DNA of 64,000 bases from Isoptericola chiayiensis (GCF_013149805.1 NZ_JABEZT010000006.1:154489-218488); one strand, 5' to 3'. Shown: positions 22,624 through 32,173, counted from the stretch's first letter. Numbers and translations: made by a program. The notes: a model not told the origin generated them from the sequence alone.

Positions 22624-23120
22624 CGGGGCCGACGCGTCCCGGTTGGGACGACGGCAGCGCCGACCACCGGTTCCGCGTGGTGCCGGCCGCGTACGTGCTG
22701 CTGCGCCGCGAGGGGCAGGTCCTGCTCCAGCTGCGCCGGGGCACCGGGTTCATGGACGGCTTCTGGGCGGCGGGGGCCGCGGGCCACGTCGAGGCGGGGG
22801 AGTCGGTGCTCGACGCCGCCGTGCGCGAGGTGCGGGAGGAGCTCGGTGTCACGGTGACGCCGTCGGACCTGGTGCCGTTGACCGTCCAGCACCGCGGCCT
22901 GCCCGGCGGTCCGGCGCTCGAGCAGCGCGTCGACGTCTTCTTCGCCGCGGACCGCTGGAGCGGCGAGCTGCAGATCCGCGAGCCCGAGCGGACCGCGGAC
23001 CTGCGCTGGTTCCCGCTCGTCGCGCTGCCGGACCCGGTGGTGCCGCACGAGCGGCCCGTGCTGCGCGGGCTGCACGACGGCGTGCTGCCGGCCGTGATGA
23101 CCTTCGGGTTCGGGTCGTAG
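22620..23120 (+). CDS. Nudix hydrolase
   Basis: The 166-residue protein has a complete Nudix box beginning at GHVEAGESVLDAAVREVREE and ending in LG, meeting the G-x5-E-x7-REUxEExGU consensus. Such enzymes hydrolyse nucleoside diphosphates linked to another moiety. The substrate cannot be read from the sequence. The ATG overlaps the dnaE stop by 4 nt, so it is coupled to the polymerase gene and might act in nucleotide-pool sanitation, which is inference from position only. Confidence 0.88.
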
Positions 23121-23130
23121 GGTGTCCCGG

Positions 23131-23535
23131 GTGCGACTCAACCCGGAACAGCTCGTCTTCGTCACCGAACGTCATCTGGCCACGCTGACGACGCTGCGCG
23201 CCGACGGCACGCCGCACGTCGTGCCGGTGGCCTTCACGTGGGACGCCGAGCGCGGTATCGCCCGCGTCACCGCGCGCCGGGGCTCGGTCAAGGCCCGCAA
23301 CGCCCGGCGACGCGGCGCCGACGGCGCACCTCCGCGGGCCGCGCTGTGCCAGGTCGACGGCGGCCGGTGGCTGACGCTCGAGGGCACCCTCGAGGCGGTC
23401 GAGGATCCCGACGAGGTCGCCGAGGCGGTGCGGCGCTACGCCCGGCGCTACCGGCAGGTCGAGTACGACCCCGACCGGATCGTGCTGCACCTGCACGTGG
23501 ACCGGACCATGTCGTCGGCCTACATGGCCTCCTGA
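23131..23535 (+). CDS. PPOX-class (pyridoxamine phosphate oxidase-like) flavin/F420 protein
   Basis: The 134-residue protein has the split-barrel fold of the pyridoxamine 5'-phosphate oxidase superfamily: FVTERHLATLTTLRADGTPH, then VVPVAFTWD, resembling the actinobacterial F420-dependent subgroup. Substrate unknown. GTG at 23131 is preferred to GTG at 23122 because TAGGGT (23118-23123) then sits 7 nt before the start, as in neighbouring leaderless genes, and MRLNPEQL is a natural N terminus. It converges on the S4-domain gene. Confidence 0.78.
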   Translation: MRLNPEQLVFVTERHLATLTTLRADGTPHVVPVAFTWDAERGIARVTARRGSVKARNARRRGADGAPPRAALCQVDGGRWLTLEGTLEAVEDPDEVAEAVRRYARRYRQVEYDPDRIVLHLHVDRTMSSAYMAS

Positions 23536-23557
23536 ACCCCCCTCCCCACAGCGCGGA

Positions 23558-23785
23558 TCAGGCGACGACGGCGGTCTCCTCGCCCTCCGGGCCGGCCACG
23601 GTGACGCGTGCCCCGCGCTGGAGCTGGCGGCCTCGTCGCGTCTCGACCTCGCCGTCGACCAGCACGTCGCCGTCGGCGACCAGGTCCCGGGCGTGGGTGC
23701 CGGACTCGGCGAGCCCGGCCAGCTTGAGGAACTGACCCAGGCGGATGACGTCGTCGCGGATGGGGACCTCGATCGGGGTGTCCAT
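23558..23785 (-). CDS. Small S4-domain RNA-binding protein
   Basis: The 75-residue protein is essentially one S4 RNA-binding domain: IRLGQFLKLAGLAESGTHAR, then VADGDVLVDGEVE. It resembles the YbcJ/YaaA-like stand-alone S4 proteins, which are thought to act in ribosome or RNA metabolism. It faces away from hisD, with 57 nt between their starts, and converges on the PPOX gene 22 nt away. The ATG at 23785 was chosen as the domain starts soon after it. Confidence 0.82.
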   Translation of the reverse strand: MDTPIEVPIRDDVIRLGQFLKLAGLAESGTHARDLVADGDVLVDGEVETRRGRQLQRGARVTVAGPEGEETAVVA

Positions 23786-23830
23786 GGATCCATTGTCCGG
23801 GACGGCCCCGCCGACCGCCGCCGCCGGACC

Positions 23831-23836
23831 TAGACT
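23831..23836 (+). promoter_or_regulatory. Leaderless -10 element for hisD
   Basis: TAGACT, then a 6-nt spacer, then the hisD GTG. No Shine-Dalgarno sequence. Confidence 0.6.
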
Positions 23837-23842
23837 GGGTGG

Positions 23843-25165
23843 GTGATCCAGCGAATCGACCTGCGGGGCAGGTCCCTGTCCCGTGCCGACCTCCTCGACG
23901 TGCTCCCGCGCCCCGAGATCGGGGTGGAGGAGGCGCTGCCCGCGGTGACCTCGGTCATCGAGGACGTGCGCGGTCGTGGCGCCGGGGCGCTGCGGGACCT
24001 CGCGCAGCGGTTCGACGGCGTCCGGCCGGAGCATCTGCGGGTCCCGGCGGGCGCGCTGACCACGGCGCTGGAGGGTCTCGACGACGCGGTGCGTTCCGCC
24101 CTGGAGGAGTCGATCCGCCGTGTGCGCGCGGTGCACGCCGCGCAGGTCCCGCGGGAGCACGCCACGGTGCTCGCCGACGGCGCCGAGGTGCGTCAGCGCT
24201 GGGTGCCCGTGGAGCGCGTGGGTCTGTACGCCCCGGGCGGTCTGGCGGTGTACCCCTCCTCGGTGATCATGAACGTCGTGGCCGCCCAGGAGGCCGGTGT
24301 GGCCGCGCTGGCCGTGGCCTCGCCCCCGCAGAAGGACTCCGGCGGTCTGCCGCACCCGACCATCCTCGCGGCGTGCGCGCTGCTTGGCGTGGACGAGGTG
24401 TACGCCGTCGGCGGCGCGCAGGCGGTGGCGATGTTCGCGTACGGCGCGGCGGGCAGCGAGCCGGTCGACGGCGCGGTCCTGTGCGAGCCGGTGGACGTGA
24501 TCACGGGCCCGGGCAACGTGTACGTGGCGGCGGCCAAACGGCTCGTGCGCGGCGTCGTGGGCATCGACTCGGAGGCGGGCCCGACGGAGATCGCGGTGCT
24601 CGCCGACGACACGGCCTCCGCCGACCACGTGGCGCTGGACCTCATCAGTCAGGCCGAGCACGACCCGATGGCGGCCTCGGTGCTGGTGACCCCCTCGGTC
24701 GAGCTGGCCGGGGCCGTCGAGGCGCGGCTGGTCGACCTCGCGGAGGGCACGAAGCACGCGGCGCGGGTGGCGACGGCCCTCGGCGGGCCGCAGTCCGCCG
24801 TCGTGCTCGTGGACGACGTCGAGCACGGGCTGGCGGTCGTGGACGCCTACGGCGCCGAGCACCTGGAGATCCAGACCCGGCAGGCCGCCGACCTGGCGCA
24901 GCGGGTGCGGTCCGCGGGCGCGATCTTCGTGGGCCCCTGGTCGCCGGTCTCCCTCGGCGACTACCTCGCCGGGTCGAACCACGTGCTGCCCACGGGCGGC
25001 ACCGCGCGGTTCGCCAGCGGGCTCGGCGTGCACGCCTTCCTGAAGTCGGTGCAGGTGATCGAGTACACGCGGGACGCCCTGGCCGAGGTGGCGGACCGGA
25101 TCGTGGCCGTCGCCGACGACGAGGACCTGCCGGCGCACGGCGAGGCGGTCCGCGGGCGCTTCTGA
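23843..25165 (+). CDS. hisD: Histidinol dehydrogenase HisD
   Basis: HisD catalyses the last two steps of histidine synthesis, oxidising histidinol to histidine with NAD and zinc. The 440-residue protein has the signature region beginning [20 protein letters not shown] and continuing [14 protein letters not shown], with the catalytic Glu/His area further on ([17 protein letters not shown]). The gene is complete. It is cut off from the other histidine genes by about 7 kb holding two helicase genes, a membrane protein and a Rieske protein, and hisC has its own promoter. Confidence 0.96.
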   Translation: MIQRIDLRGRSLSRADLLDVLPRPEIGVEEALPAVTSVIEDVRGRGAGALRDLAQRFDGVRPEHLRVPAGALTTALEGLDDAVRSALEESIRRVRAVHAAQVPREHATVLADGAEVRQRWVPVERVGLYAPGGLAVYPSSVIMNVVAAQEAGVAALAVASPPQKDSGGLPHPTILAACALLGVDEVYAVGGAQAVAMFAYGAAGSEPVDGAVLCEPVDVITGPGNVYVAAAKRLVRGVVGIDSEAGPTEIAVLADDTASADHVALDLISQAEHDPMAASVLVTPSVELAGAVEARLVDLAEGTKHAARVATALGGPQSAVVLVDDVEHGLAVVDAYGAEHLEIQTRQAADLAQRVRSAGAIFVGPWSPVSLGDYLAGSNHVLPTGGTARFASGLGVHAFLKSVQVIEYTRDALAEVADRIVAVADDEDLPAHGEAVRGRF

Positions 25166-25303
25166 CGGCGGCCGGGCGGTCCGGTCGGCGGTCCGTCGGC
25201 GGCTCGGTGGCCCGGCGCGCGCAGCGGGCCGTCACCCTGAGAATAGTGTGCCAAGCGGCCCTGCGCCGGCGCCCACCGGAGGGTGTCGGCGCCGCGTGGC
25301 AGC

Positions 25304-28300
25304 ATGGACGCCGTGACCGCCGCCCCGCCCCGCCTCGACCCGCTCGTGGTCGGCGGCGTCGTCGGGGCCACGATGTTCCGCCGGGGGCAGGGGTACCAGC
25401 GTGCCGGCATGGTCCGCTCGTGGCGCTGGGACGCCGACGGCCTCGTCCTGACCGCGCGCGTGACCGGCAGCGGCGCGCAGCCCTACACCTGCCGCGTGTG
25501 GTTCGTCGTCGACGGGGACCGGTACGGCTTCGAGGACTCGAGCTGCACGTGCCCGGTCGGCGTCGACTGCAAGCACGTCGCCGCCGCGCTGCTCGAGGTC
25601 GGCCGGCACGGCGTCGACGGACCGGACCGCGACGCGGGCGCCGACGGCTGGCGCGGACGACTGGCCGGCGTCACCGGCCGCGTTCCCGGTGCGACGGCGG
25701 AGCACGGCGGGGGAGACGTCCTGCGCGTCGCGCTGCGCTTCCGGCTCGACGGCGCGTTCGGCGACACGGCGCCGGGCCTGTCCGTCCGGCCGGTGGTGCC
25801 GGCGAAGAAGGGCGGCTGGAAGGTCGCACCGGAGGCGGGGTGGGACGCGCTGAGCCGCGGCCTGTACGCGTTCGCCGGCGTGCGTGCCACGCCGCGACCG
25901 GCGGTGCGGCGCTGGTTCGCCGACCTGGGCGCCGCGCTGGCACCCGGTCCCTTCGCCACGCGGGAGGCCTGGCGCTCCCTCGACGCGGGCGGTCGTGGAC
26001 TCTGGGCGCTGCTCGCGGAGGCTGCGGAGCTGGAGGTCCCCCTGGTCGGGCACGGCGCACGCGACGAGGTCCGCCTCGCCGACCGGGCCACGCTCCGGCT
26101 CGAGGCGCGACGGACCGACGACGGCGTCGGTCTCGAGCCGCGACTCGCTTTCGACGGCGTGGACGTGCCCGCGCGCGCCACGCCCGGCACCGTCGGTGAC
26201 ACGGGCCTGTACGCCGCGGTGGCGGCCGAGGGGCGCACGGTGCTGCACCTCGGGCCCGCCCCGCGACGTCTCGCGGACGGAGCGGCCGACCTGCTCGCCG
26301 GCGGCCGGATCGACGTGCCGGCGTCGGACCTGACCGAGCTCTGGGACGAGCACCTGCCGGCGCTGCGACGGACGGTCCGCGTCACCTCCGACGGCACGGT
26401 CGAGGTGCCCGAGCCGCCGCGCCCGGTCCTGGTCGCCACGGTGCGGTTCGCCTCCCCGGAAGAGGCGCGGCTCGACTGGCACTGGCGCTACGGCGGCAGC
26501 GGACGGGACCGGTCGGTGCCGCTCGACGGCGCCGAGACGGACCCCACCCGCGACCTCGAGGTGGAGCGCGAGATCCGCGCCAAGGCGCTCGCGGTCGTGC
26601 GGGGCGTGCCGGGTCACGCTCGCCACGAGCTGGCGGACTCGTGGACCGTCCGGGGGCTGGAGGCGCTCGACCTCGCCCACGACCTGCTGCCCGCTCTGGC
26701 GACCGCCGGTCCCGACGTCGTGCTGGACGCCGAGGACGTCCCGGACTACCACCATCTCGACGGTCCGGCACGGGTCGTCGTCGAGGGCGCCGCCTCGGGG
26801 GACGCCGACTGGCTGGACCTGGGGATCTCCGTCTCCGTCGGCGGCCGGGAGGTGCCCTTCTCACGCCTGTTCACCGCGCTGGCCCGCCGGCAGAAGCGGC
26901 TGCTGCTCGTCGACGGGTCGTGGCTGCGGCTCGACCAGCCGGTGCTGGACCGCCTGCGCGGTCTCATCGACGACGCCGCCTCGCTCGACGACCGTCGCGG
27001 GGCGCTGAGCGTGAGCCGCTACGACGCCGACCTGTGGGGCGAGCTCGAGGACGTCGCCGACGCCGTCGAGGTCGCGGACGACTGGCGACGCACGGTGACG
27101 GGGCTGGCGGCCCTCGCGGAGGGCCGGGCCGTGCTCGACGACCTGCGTGCCCCGTCCGGCCTGCGCGCAGAGCTGAGGCCCTACCAGCACCAGGCGTTCG
27201 AGTGGCTCACGTTCCTGTGGCGGCACGGGCTGGGCGGGATCCTCGCCGACGACATGGGCCTGGGCAAGACGGTCGAGACCCTCGCGTTCGTGGCGCACGC
27301 CCGCGCCGAGCGGCCGCAGGACCCGCCCTTCGTCGTCGTCGCGCCGGCGTCGGTGGTCGGCAACTGGGTGGACGAGGCGACCCGCTTCACCCCGGACCTG
27401 CGTGTCGCGACGCTGCCCGCCACCGCGAAGAAGCTCGGCACGTCGGTCGCCGACCGGGTGGCGGGCGCCGACGTCGTGGTGGTCTCGTACGCGGTCTACC
27501 GCCTGGAGTTCGACGCCCTGGCCGGGATGGAGTGGTCCGGGCTGATCCTCGACGAGGCGCAGTTCGCCAAGAACCCCCGCACGCGGGCCAACCGCACCGC
27601 CCGGGCGCTGCGGGCCCCGTTCAAGCTCGCCGTCACCGGCACCCCGCTGGAGAACGACCTGACCGAGCTGTGGGCGATCCTCGCGATCGTGGCCCCCGGC
27701 CTGTACCCGTCCGTGCAGCGGTTCCGCGAGCAGACGGTCAAGCCGGTGCAGGCCGCGGCGCGCGACGACGACCCGCAGGTCGTCGCCGCCGGAAACCGGG
27801 CGCTGGGGCTCCTGCAGCGTCGGCTGCGCACCCTGATGCTGCGCCGCACCAAGGAGCAGGTGGCCCCCGAGCTGCCCGCGCGCACCGAGCAGGTGCTGCG
27901 GGTGCCGCTCACGCCGGACCACCGCAAGGTCTACGACACCCACCTCCAGCGCGAGCGGCAGCGGCTGCTGGGGCTGCTCGAGGACTTCGACGCCAACCGC
28001 TCGGCGATCTTCCGTGCGCTGACCGTGCTGCGCCGGCTCGCGCTGGACGCTTCCCTGGTGGACGACGCGTACACCGGGGTCGGGTCCGCCAAGCTCGACC
28101 TCGTCGTCGACCAGCTCACCGAGATCGCCGCCGAGGGGCACCGGGCGCTCGTGTTCAGCCAGTTCACGTCGTTCCTCGGCCGGGTCGCCGAGCGGTGCGC
28201 CGCAGCCGGGCTGGAGCACGTCTACCTGGACGGTTCGACCACGCGTCGCCAGGAGGTGGTCGCCGCGTTCCGGTCCGGCGACGCCCCGGTGTTCCTCATC

Positions 28301-28594
28301 AGCCTCAAGGCCGGTGGCTTCGGGCTCAACCTCACCGAGGCGGACCACGTCTACCTGCTGGACCCGTGGTGGAACCCGGCCGCCGAGGCGCAGGCCGTCG
28401 ACCGCACGCACCGCATCGGCCAGACGCGTCCCGTCCAGGTCACCCGGCTTGTGGCCGCCGACACGATCGAGGAGAAGGTGATGGCGCTCGCCCGGCGCAA
28501 GGCCGCGCTGTTCGACGCCGTGGTGGACGACGCGGGCGGACGGTTCTCCGGGTCCCTCGCGGCGGACGACGTGCGCGGACTCCTGGGGCGTTAG
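25304..28594 (+). CDS. SWIM-domain SNF2-family helicase/ATPase
   Basis: The protein of about 1096 residues has an N-terminal SWIM zinc finger (C81, C83, C89, H91), a long middle region, then a SNF2/Swi2 ATPase: DDMGLGKT Walker A with K655, DEAQ box D750-Q753, and a C-terminal helicase half with LVFSQFTSF, SLKAGGFGLNLTEAD and DRTHRIGQ. Such proteins remodel DNA-protein complexes or translocate on DNA. Function here is unknown. A possible -10 (TAGTGT) is at 25244-25249. The start could be ATG 25304, GTG 25283 or GTG 25313. Its TAG stop overlaps that of the convergent RecQ-like gene. Confidence 0.88.
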   Translation: MDAVTAAPPRLDPLVVGGVVGATMFRRGQGYQRAGMVRSWRWDADGLVLTARVTGSGAQPYTCRVWFVVDGDRYGFEDSSCTCPVGVDCKHVAAALLEVGRHGVDGPDRDAGADGWRGRLAGVTGRVPGATAEHGGGDVLRVALRFRLDGAFGDTAPGLSVRPVVPAKKGGWKVAPEAGWDALSRGLYAFAGVRATPRPAVRRWFADLGAALAPGPFATREAWRSLDAGGRGLWALLAEAAELEVPLVGHGARDEVRLADRATLRLEARRTDDGVGLEPRLAFDGVDVPARATPGTVGDTGLYAAVAAEGRTVLHLGPAPRRLADGAADLLAGGRIDVPASDLTELWDEHLPALRRTVRVTSDGTVEVPEPPRPVLVATVRFASPEEARLDWHWRYGGSGRDRSVPLDGAETDPTRDLEVEREIRAKALAVVRGVPGHARHELADSWTVRGLEALDLAHDLLPALATAGPDVVLDAEDVPDYHHLDGPARVVVEGAASGDADWLDLGISVSVGGREVPFSRLFTALARRQKRLLLVDGSWLRLDQPVLDRLRGLIDDAASLDDRRGALSVSRYDADLWGELEDVADAVEVADDWRRTVTGLAALAEGRAVLDDLRAPSGLRAELRPYQHQAFEWLTFLWRHGLGGILADDMGLGKTVETLAFVAHARAERPQDPPFVVVAPASVVGNWVDEATRFTPDLRVATLPATAKKLGTSVADRVAGADVVVVSYAVYRLEFDALAGMEWSGLILDEAQFAKNPRTRANRTARALRAPFKLAVTGTPLENDLTELWAILAIVAPGLYPSVQRFREQTVKPVQAAARDDDPQVVAAGNRALGLLQRRLRTLMLRRTKEQVAPELPARTEQVLRVPLTPDHRKVYDTHLQRERQRLLGLLEDFDANRSAIFRALTVLRRLALDASLVDDAYTGVGSAKLDLVVDQLTEIAAEGHRALVFSQFTSFLGRVAERCAAAGLEHVYLDGSTTRRQEVVAAFRSGDAPVFLISLKAGGFGLNLTEADHVYLLDPWWNPAAEAQAVDRTHRIGQTRPVQVTRLVAADTIEEKVMALARRKAALFDAVVDDAGGRFSGSLAADDVRGLLGR

Positions 28595-31122
28595 CGCACG
28601 CCGAGCACGAACGGGAACACGGCCGCCGCCCCGGCCTCGCGCAGCAGCCGCGCCGCGACCGTGAGGGTCCAGCCGGACTCGGTCCAGTCGTCCACGAGCA
28701 GCACCCGTCGCCCGGGCAGGCCGGACAGCGCCGCCGCGTTCAGCTCGAGACGCAGCCGCCGCGCCACCCCCGCGAGGCGCATCGCCGAGTTGACGTCGTG
28801 GCGGCCGGGCTCCTCGGCGCCCGGCGCCGGCCCGACCGCACCGATGAGCGGTACGCCGAGGTAGGACGCCAGACCGTTGGCCAGGTGGAAGGTCAGCTGC
28901 GGACGGGTGACCGACCGGACCGCCACGACCCCTTCGACGAGCAGGGCCCCCGGGCCGCCGTCCGCCCCGGCACCCGCGCCGTCCGTGCCGATCTCCGCGC
29001 CGTCCGTGCCGGCCTCGGAGGGCTCGCGGATCGCGTCCCAGTCGTCCAGCACGCGGGCCGCCGCACCCCGCAGCGCGACCGGCGTCTCGCCGTCGGGCGT
29101 CGTCGGTGCGAAGAGGTCGCGGACCGGGTTGGACCATCCGAGGCCGTCGAACCGCGCGACCGCGCGGCCCGGCTCGGCGCGCTCCGACTCGGCGATCTTG
29201 CCCTTGACCTCGAGGCCGAGCGACGACAGCCCGGACGGCCACATCTTGCGCGGTGCCACCTCGAGGCCCGGACGGTCCATCTCGGAGCGGGCGGACGCGA
29301 CCGTCTCGGCGTCGGGCGGAGGCGGCAGGGCGACGCCGCCGCACCGGTCGCACCGACCGCACGTCCAGCCCTCGGCCAGCTCCGGGTCGTCGAGCTGATC
29401 GCGCAGGAACCGCATCCGGCACCCGTCGGTGGCGATGAAGTCCAGCATCGCCCGCTGCTCGGCGCGCCGTGCCTGCTCCACGCGCTCGTAGCGGGCGGCG
29501 TCGTAGGACCACTCGGCGCCGGTGGCCACCCAGCCGCCCTGGACCCGGCGGACCGCGCCGTCGACGTCGAGGACCTTGAGCATGGTCTCCAGCCGGGAGC
29601 GCTTGAGGTCGACGTGCGTCTCCAGCGCGGCCGTGGACATCGTCTGACCGGCACCGTCCAGCGCGGCGAGCGCCGCCCGCACCTGCGGTTCGGCGGGGAA
29701 GGCCTGCGATCCGAACCAGTCCCAGATGGCGCGGTCCTCGTGACCCGGCAGGAGCACCACGACGGCGTCGTCGACGCCACGTCCCGCACGCCCCACCTGC
29801 TGGTAGTAGGCGATCGGCGACGACGGCGCGCCCAGGTGGACGACGAACGCCAGGTCGGGCTTGTCGAAGCCCATCCCGAGCGCCGACGTCGCCACGAGGG
29901 CCTTGACACGGTTGTCCTTGAGGTCCTCCTCGAGCTGCTCGCGCTGGGTCGGGTCGGTGCGGCCGGTGTAGGCCTCCACGGCCAGTCCCGCTCCGCGGAG
30001 CTGGGAGGCGACCTCCTCGGCCGCGGACACGGTCAGGCAGTAGACGATGCCCGACCCGTCGATCTCCTGCAGCGCCTCGACCAGCCAGGCCACCCGGGTC
30101 GGCTGGTCGCCCAGCTCGAGGACCGCCAGGTGCAGCGACTCGCGGTCCAGGCCCCCGCGCAGCACCAGCACGTCCTCGGTGGTCGCCAGCGCCTCCTCGA
30201 CGGTGGTGGTCCCGGCGTCGACACCGTCGGTGCGCACCGCGAGCTGCTCGGCCACGTCGCGGGTGACCCGCTCGTTGGCGGTGGCCGTGGTGGCGAGCAC
30301 CGGGATCCCCGGCGGCAGGTCGGCCAGCAGGGTGCGGATGCGCCGGTAGTCGGGCCGGAAGTCGTGGCCCCAGTCGGAGATGCAGTGCGCCTCGTCGACG
30401 ACGACGAGACCGGCGTCGGCCGCCAGCCGTGGCAGCACCTCGTCGCGGAACGCCGGGTTGTTGAGGCGCTCCGGCGAGCACAGCAGGACGTCGACCTCGC
30501 CGGCCGCGATGCGCCGGTGGATCTCGTCCCACTCCGCGACGTTGGCCGAGTTGATCGTCACGGCGCGGATGCCGGCCCGGCCGGCGGCGGCGATCTGGTC
30601 CCGCATGAGCGCGAGCAGGGGCGAGACGATGACCGTCGGTCCCGCGCCGCGGGACCGCAGCAGCGACGTGGCGACGAAGTACACGGCCGACTTGCCCCAG
30701 CCCGTGCGCTGGACCACGAGGGCGCGGCGGTGGAAGGCGACCAGGGCCTCGATCGCGCTCCACTGGTCCTCGCGCAGCTCGACGTCGTCGCGGCCGACCA
30801 GGGCGCGCAGCGCCGTCGTGGCCTGCTCCCGCAGCGTGCTCGACCCGTCTCCGGTGCCGGCGGTGTCCATCAGCCCGCGCAGCATCGCCAGCTTGGCGCG
30901 CCTGGTCGCCTCCGCGCGGTCCGGGGACGGTCCCGGGGCGCCGGTACGCTCGTCGGCGCCGGTACCGGTGCCGGCACCGCGCGGCACGGGGGCGCCGGCC
31001 AGGTGGGCGTCGCCCGGCGGGGCGAGGTCGTCCTCCGGCGGCGGTGCGTCGTCGTCCGGGGGCACGTCGTCGTCGGTCCAGGCGGGCACGAGGTCGGCGT
31101 ACTGGTCGTCGGTGGAGGCCAC
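28591..31122 (-). CDS. RecQ-family DNA helicase with C-terminal phosphoribosyltransferase-like domain
   Basis: The 843-residue protein has an acidic, disordered N terminus (about 1-70), then a RecQ-type core: TGWGKS at 140-145 (K144), DEAH followed by CISDWGHDFRPDY, and SALGMGFDKPD plus QVGRAGRG in the second RecA fold. A Cys cluster (C-x2-C-x2-C) follows. After an acidic Gly-rich linker, the last 100 residues end in VLLVDDWTESGWT (about 807-819), which resembles the PRPP-binding loop of type I phosphoribosyltransferases such as ComF. RecQ unwinds 3'-5' during repair; the role of the tail is unknown. The GTG start has TACGAT 6 nt upstream on the minus strand. Confidence 0.87.
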   Translation of the reverse strand: MASTDDQYADLVPAWTDDDVPPDDDAPPPEDDLAPPGDAHLAGAPVPRGAGTGTGADERTGAPGPSPDRAEATRRAKLAMLRGLMDTAGTGDGSSTLREQATTALRALVGRDDVELREDQWSAIEALVAFHRRALVVQRTGWGKSAVYFVATSLLRSRGAGPTVIVSPLLALMRDQIAAAGRAGIRAVTINSANVAEWDEIHRRIAAGEVDVLLCSPERLNNPAFRDEVLPRLAADAGLVVVDEAHCISDWGHDFRPDYRRIRTLLADLPPGIPVLATTATANERVTRDVAEQLAVRTDGVDAGTTTVEEALATTEDVLVLRGGLDRESLHLAVLELGDQPTRVAWLVEALQEIDGSGIVYCLTVSAAEEVASQLRGAGLAVEAYTGRTDPTQREQLEEDLKDNRVKALVATSALGMGFDKPDLAFVVHLGAPSSPIAYYQQVGRAGRGVDDAVVVLLPGHEDRAIWDWFGSQAFPAEPQVRAALAALDGAGQTMSTAALETHVDLKRSRLETMLKVLDVDGAVRRVQGGWVATGAEWSYDAARYERVEQARRAEQRAMLDFIATDGCRMRFLRDQLDDPELAEGWTCGRCDRCGGVALPPPPDAETVASARSEMDRPGLEVAPRKMWPSGLSSLGLEVKGKIAESERAEPGRAVARFDGLGWSNPVRDLFAPTTPDGETPVALRGAAARVLDDWDAIREPSEAGTDGAEIGTDGAGAGADGGPGALLVEGVVAVRSVTRPQLTFHLANGLASYLGVPLIGAVGPAPGAEEPGRHDVNSAMRLAGVARRLRLELNAAALSGLPGRRVLLVDDWTESGWTLTVAARLLREAGAAAVFPFVLGVR

Positions 31123-31128
31123 CCGGCG

Positions 31129-31134
31129 ATCGTA
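31129..31134 (-). promoter_or_regulatory. Leaderless -10 element for the RecQ-like gene
   Basis: On the minus strand TACGAT is followed by a 6-nt spacer and the GTG at 31122. This supports the long start that includes the acidic N terminus. Confidence 0.5.
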
Positions 31135-31204
31135 GGCGCTGCCCGCGACATCGCGCCGCCGTCGTCCACAGGGTCACGCGGCACCGGCGGACGGCGGCCG
31201 GCGG

Positions 31205-31627
31205 TCAGCGGGACTGCTCGCGCAGCAGCGCCGCCGTCGAGGCGACCACGGCCAGCACCTCCGACACCGCCGCGATCCACTCGTTGGGCCCCGCCTGGGC
31301 GCTCGTCACGCCGAAGAACCCGACCGTCGTCGACGCCACGAACGCCAGCAGCGTGGCGGCGCCGAACCCGATCCCGCCCACCAGCGGGAGCCAGTGCCGC
31401 CACAGCACCAGGAGCACGGCCAGGACCGCGCCGCCGACGCCGTTGAGGAGGAACAGCGGACCCACGACGGCGATGTCGCGGTACCCGTCGACCCACAGCA
31501 CCAGGTGCACCGCCGCCGAGACCAGGACGCCCACGGCCGCCACCACGCGCCAGAGGCGGGCCACCGGGGGCCGGGCCCGACCGTGCGCGGCTGGCACCTG
31601 GCCCGAGGATGCATCCATGATGGACAT
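31205..31627 (-). CDS. Small four-segment membrane protein, unknown function
   Basis: The 140-residue protein has about four hydrophobic segments (roughly 27-47, 54-72, 80-100 and 112-132) and a short polar N terminus. I do not recognise a family with confidence. It is divergent from the Rieske lipoprotein gene, with 54 nt between starts, so the two may share regulation. The ATG at 31627 or a second in-frame ATG at 31618 could be the start. Confidence 0.7.
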   Translation of the reverse strand: MSIMDASSGQVPAAHGRARPPVARLWRVVAAVGVLVSAAVHLVLWVDGYRDIAVVGPLFLLNGVGGAVLAVLLVLWRHWLPLVGGIGFGAATLLAFVASTTVGFFGVTSAQAGPNEWIAAVSEVLAVVASTAALLREQSR

Positions 31628-31681
31628 GCTGCCACCATGCGGCGTGCCCCACCCGGCACGTCCCGTCGCGAGGAGACCTCG

Positions 31682-32125
31682 ATGAACCAGCCCGCACCGT
31701 GCTGCACCCGACGTCAGGTCCTGCGGGGGGCCTCGGTCGCCGTCGGCGGTCTCGCCGTGGGCGGAGCCCTCGCCGCCTGCTCGGAGGGCACCGACCCGGG
31801 GGCGTCGGTCGACGACGTGTCCACCTCCGGCGCGGGGGAGGTCGTCGTGGCGCTCGCCGACGTGCCCGTGGGCGGTGCCGTCAGCGCCGAGGTGGCCGGG
31901 GTGGCGGTGCTGGTGACGCAGCCTTCCGAGGGGGAGGTGCACGCCTTCAGCGCCGTGTGCACCCACCAGGGCTGCACCGTGACCCCCGGCGACGGCGTGC
32001 TCGAGTGCCCCTGCCACCGGTCGGTGTTCTCCCTCACCGACGCCGCGGTGCAGTCCGGTCCCGCACCGGAGCCCCTGGGCGAGGTCGCCGTGGAGGTCGT
32101 GGACGGCGACGTCGTGGTCGCCTGA
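31682..32125 (+). CDS. Rieske 2Fe-2S protein with Tat-type lipoprotein signal
   Basis: The 147-residue protein has a twin-arginine motif (CTRRQVLRG, near residue 8), a hydrophobic stretch and a lipobox ending in LAAC, so it is probably exported folded and lipid-anchored. The mature part is a Rieske domain: box I CTHQGC and box II CPCH supply two Cys and two His for the cluster, and the extra Cys in each box can form the usual disulphide. GAGGAG precedes the ATG. No partner oxidase or cytochrome lies nearby, so the electron-transfer partner is unknown. Confidence 0.88.
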   Translation: MNQPAPCCTRRQVLRGASVAVGGLAVGGALAACSEGTDPGASVDDVSTSGAGEVVVALADVPVGGAVSAEVAGVAVLVTQPSEGEVHAFSAVCTHQGCTVTPGDGVLECPCHRSVFSLTDAAVQSGPAPEPLGEVAVEVVDGDVVVA

Positions 32126-32161
32126 CGTCCGGCGCGCCGCACCGACCCTCCGGATCGCTCG

Positions 32162-32167
32162 TAGACT
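32162..32167 (+). promoter_or_regulatory. Leaderless -10 element for hisC
   Basis: TAGACT with 6-nt spacing to the hisC GTG, identical in layout to that of hisD. It allows hisC-priA to be expressed apart from hisD. Confidence 0.6.
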
Positions 32168-32173
32168 GGGCCG

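Noticed and set aside
25166..25303. A small gene between hisD and the SNF2 gene
   Set aside because: No frame with a start signal and protein-like composition; it looks like a promoter region.
26641..31446. A 1601-codon plus-strand frame across the helicases
   Set aside because: Arg/Gly/Ala/Pro-rich shadow of the SNF2 and RecQ-like genes; no start signal and no recognisable motif.
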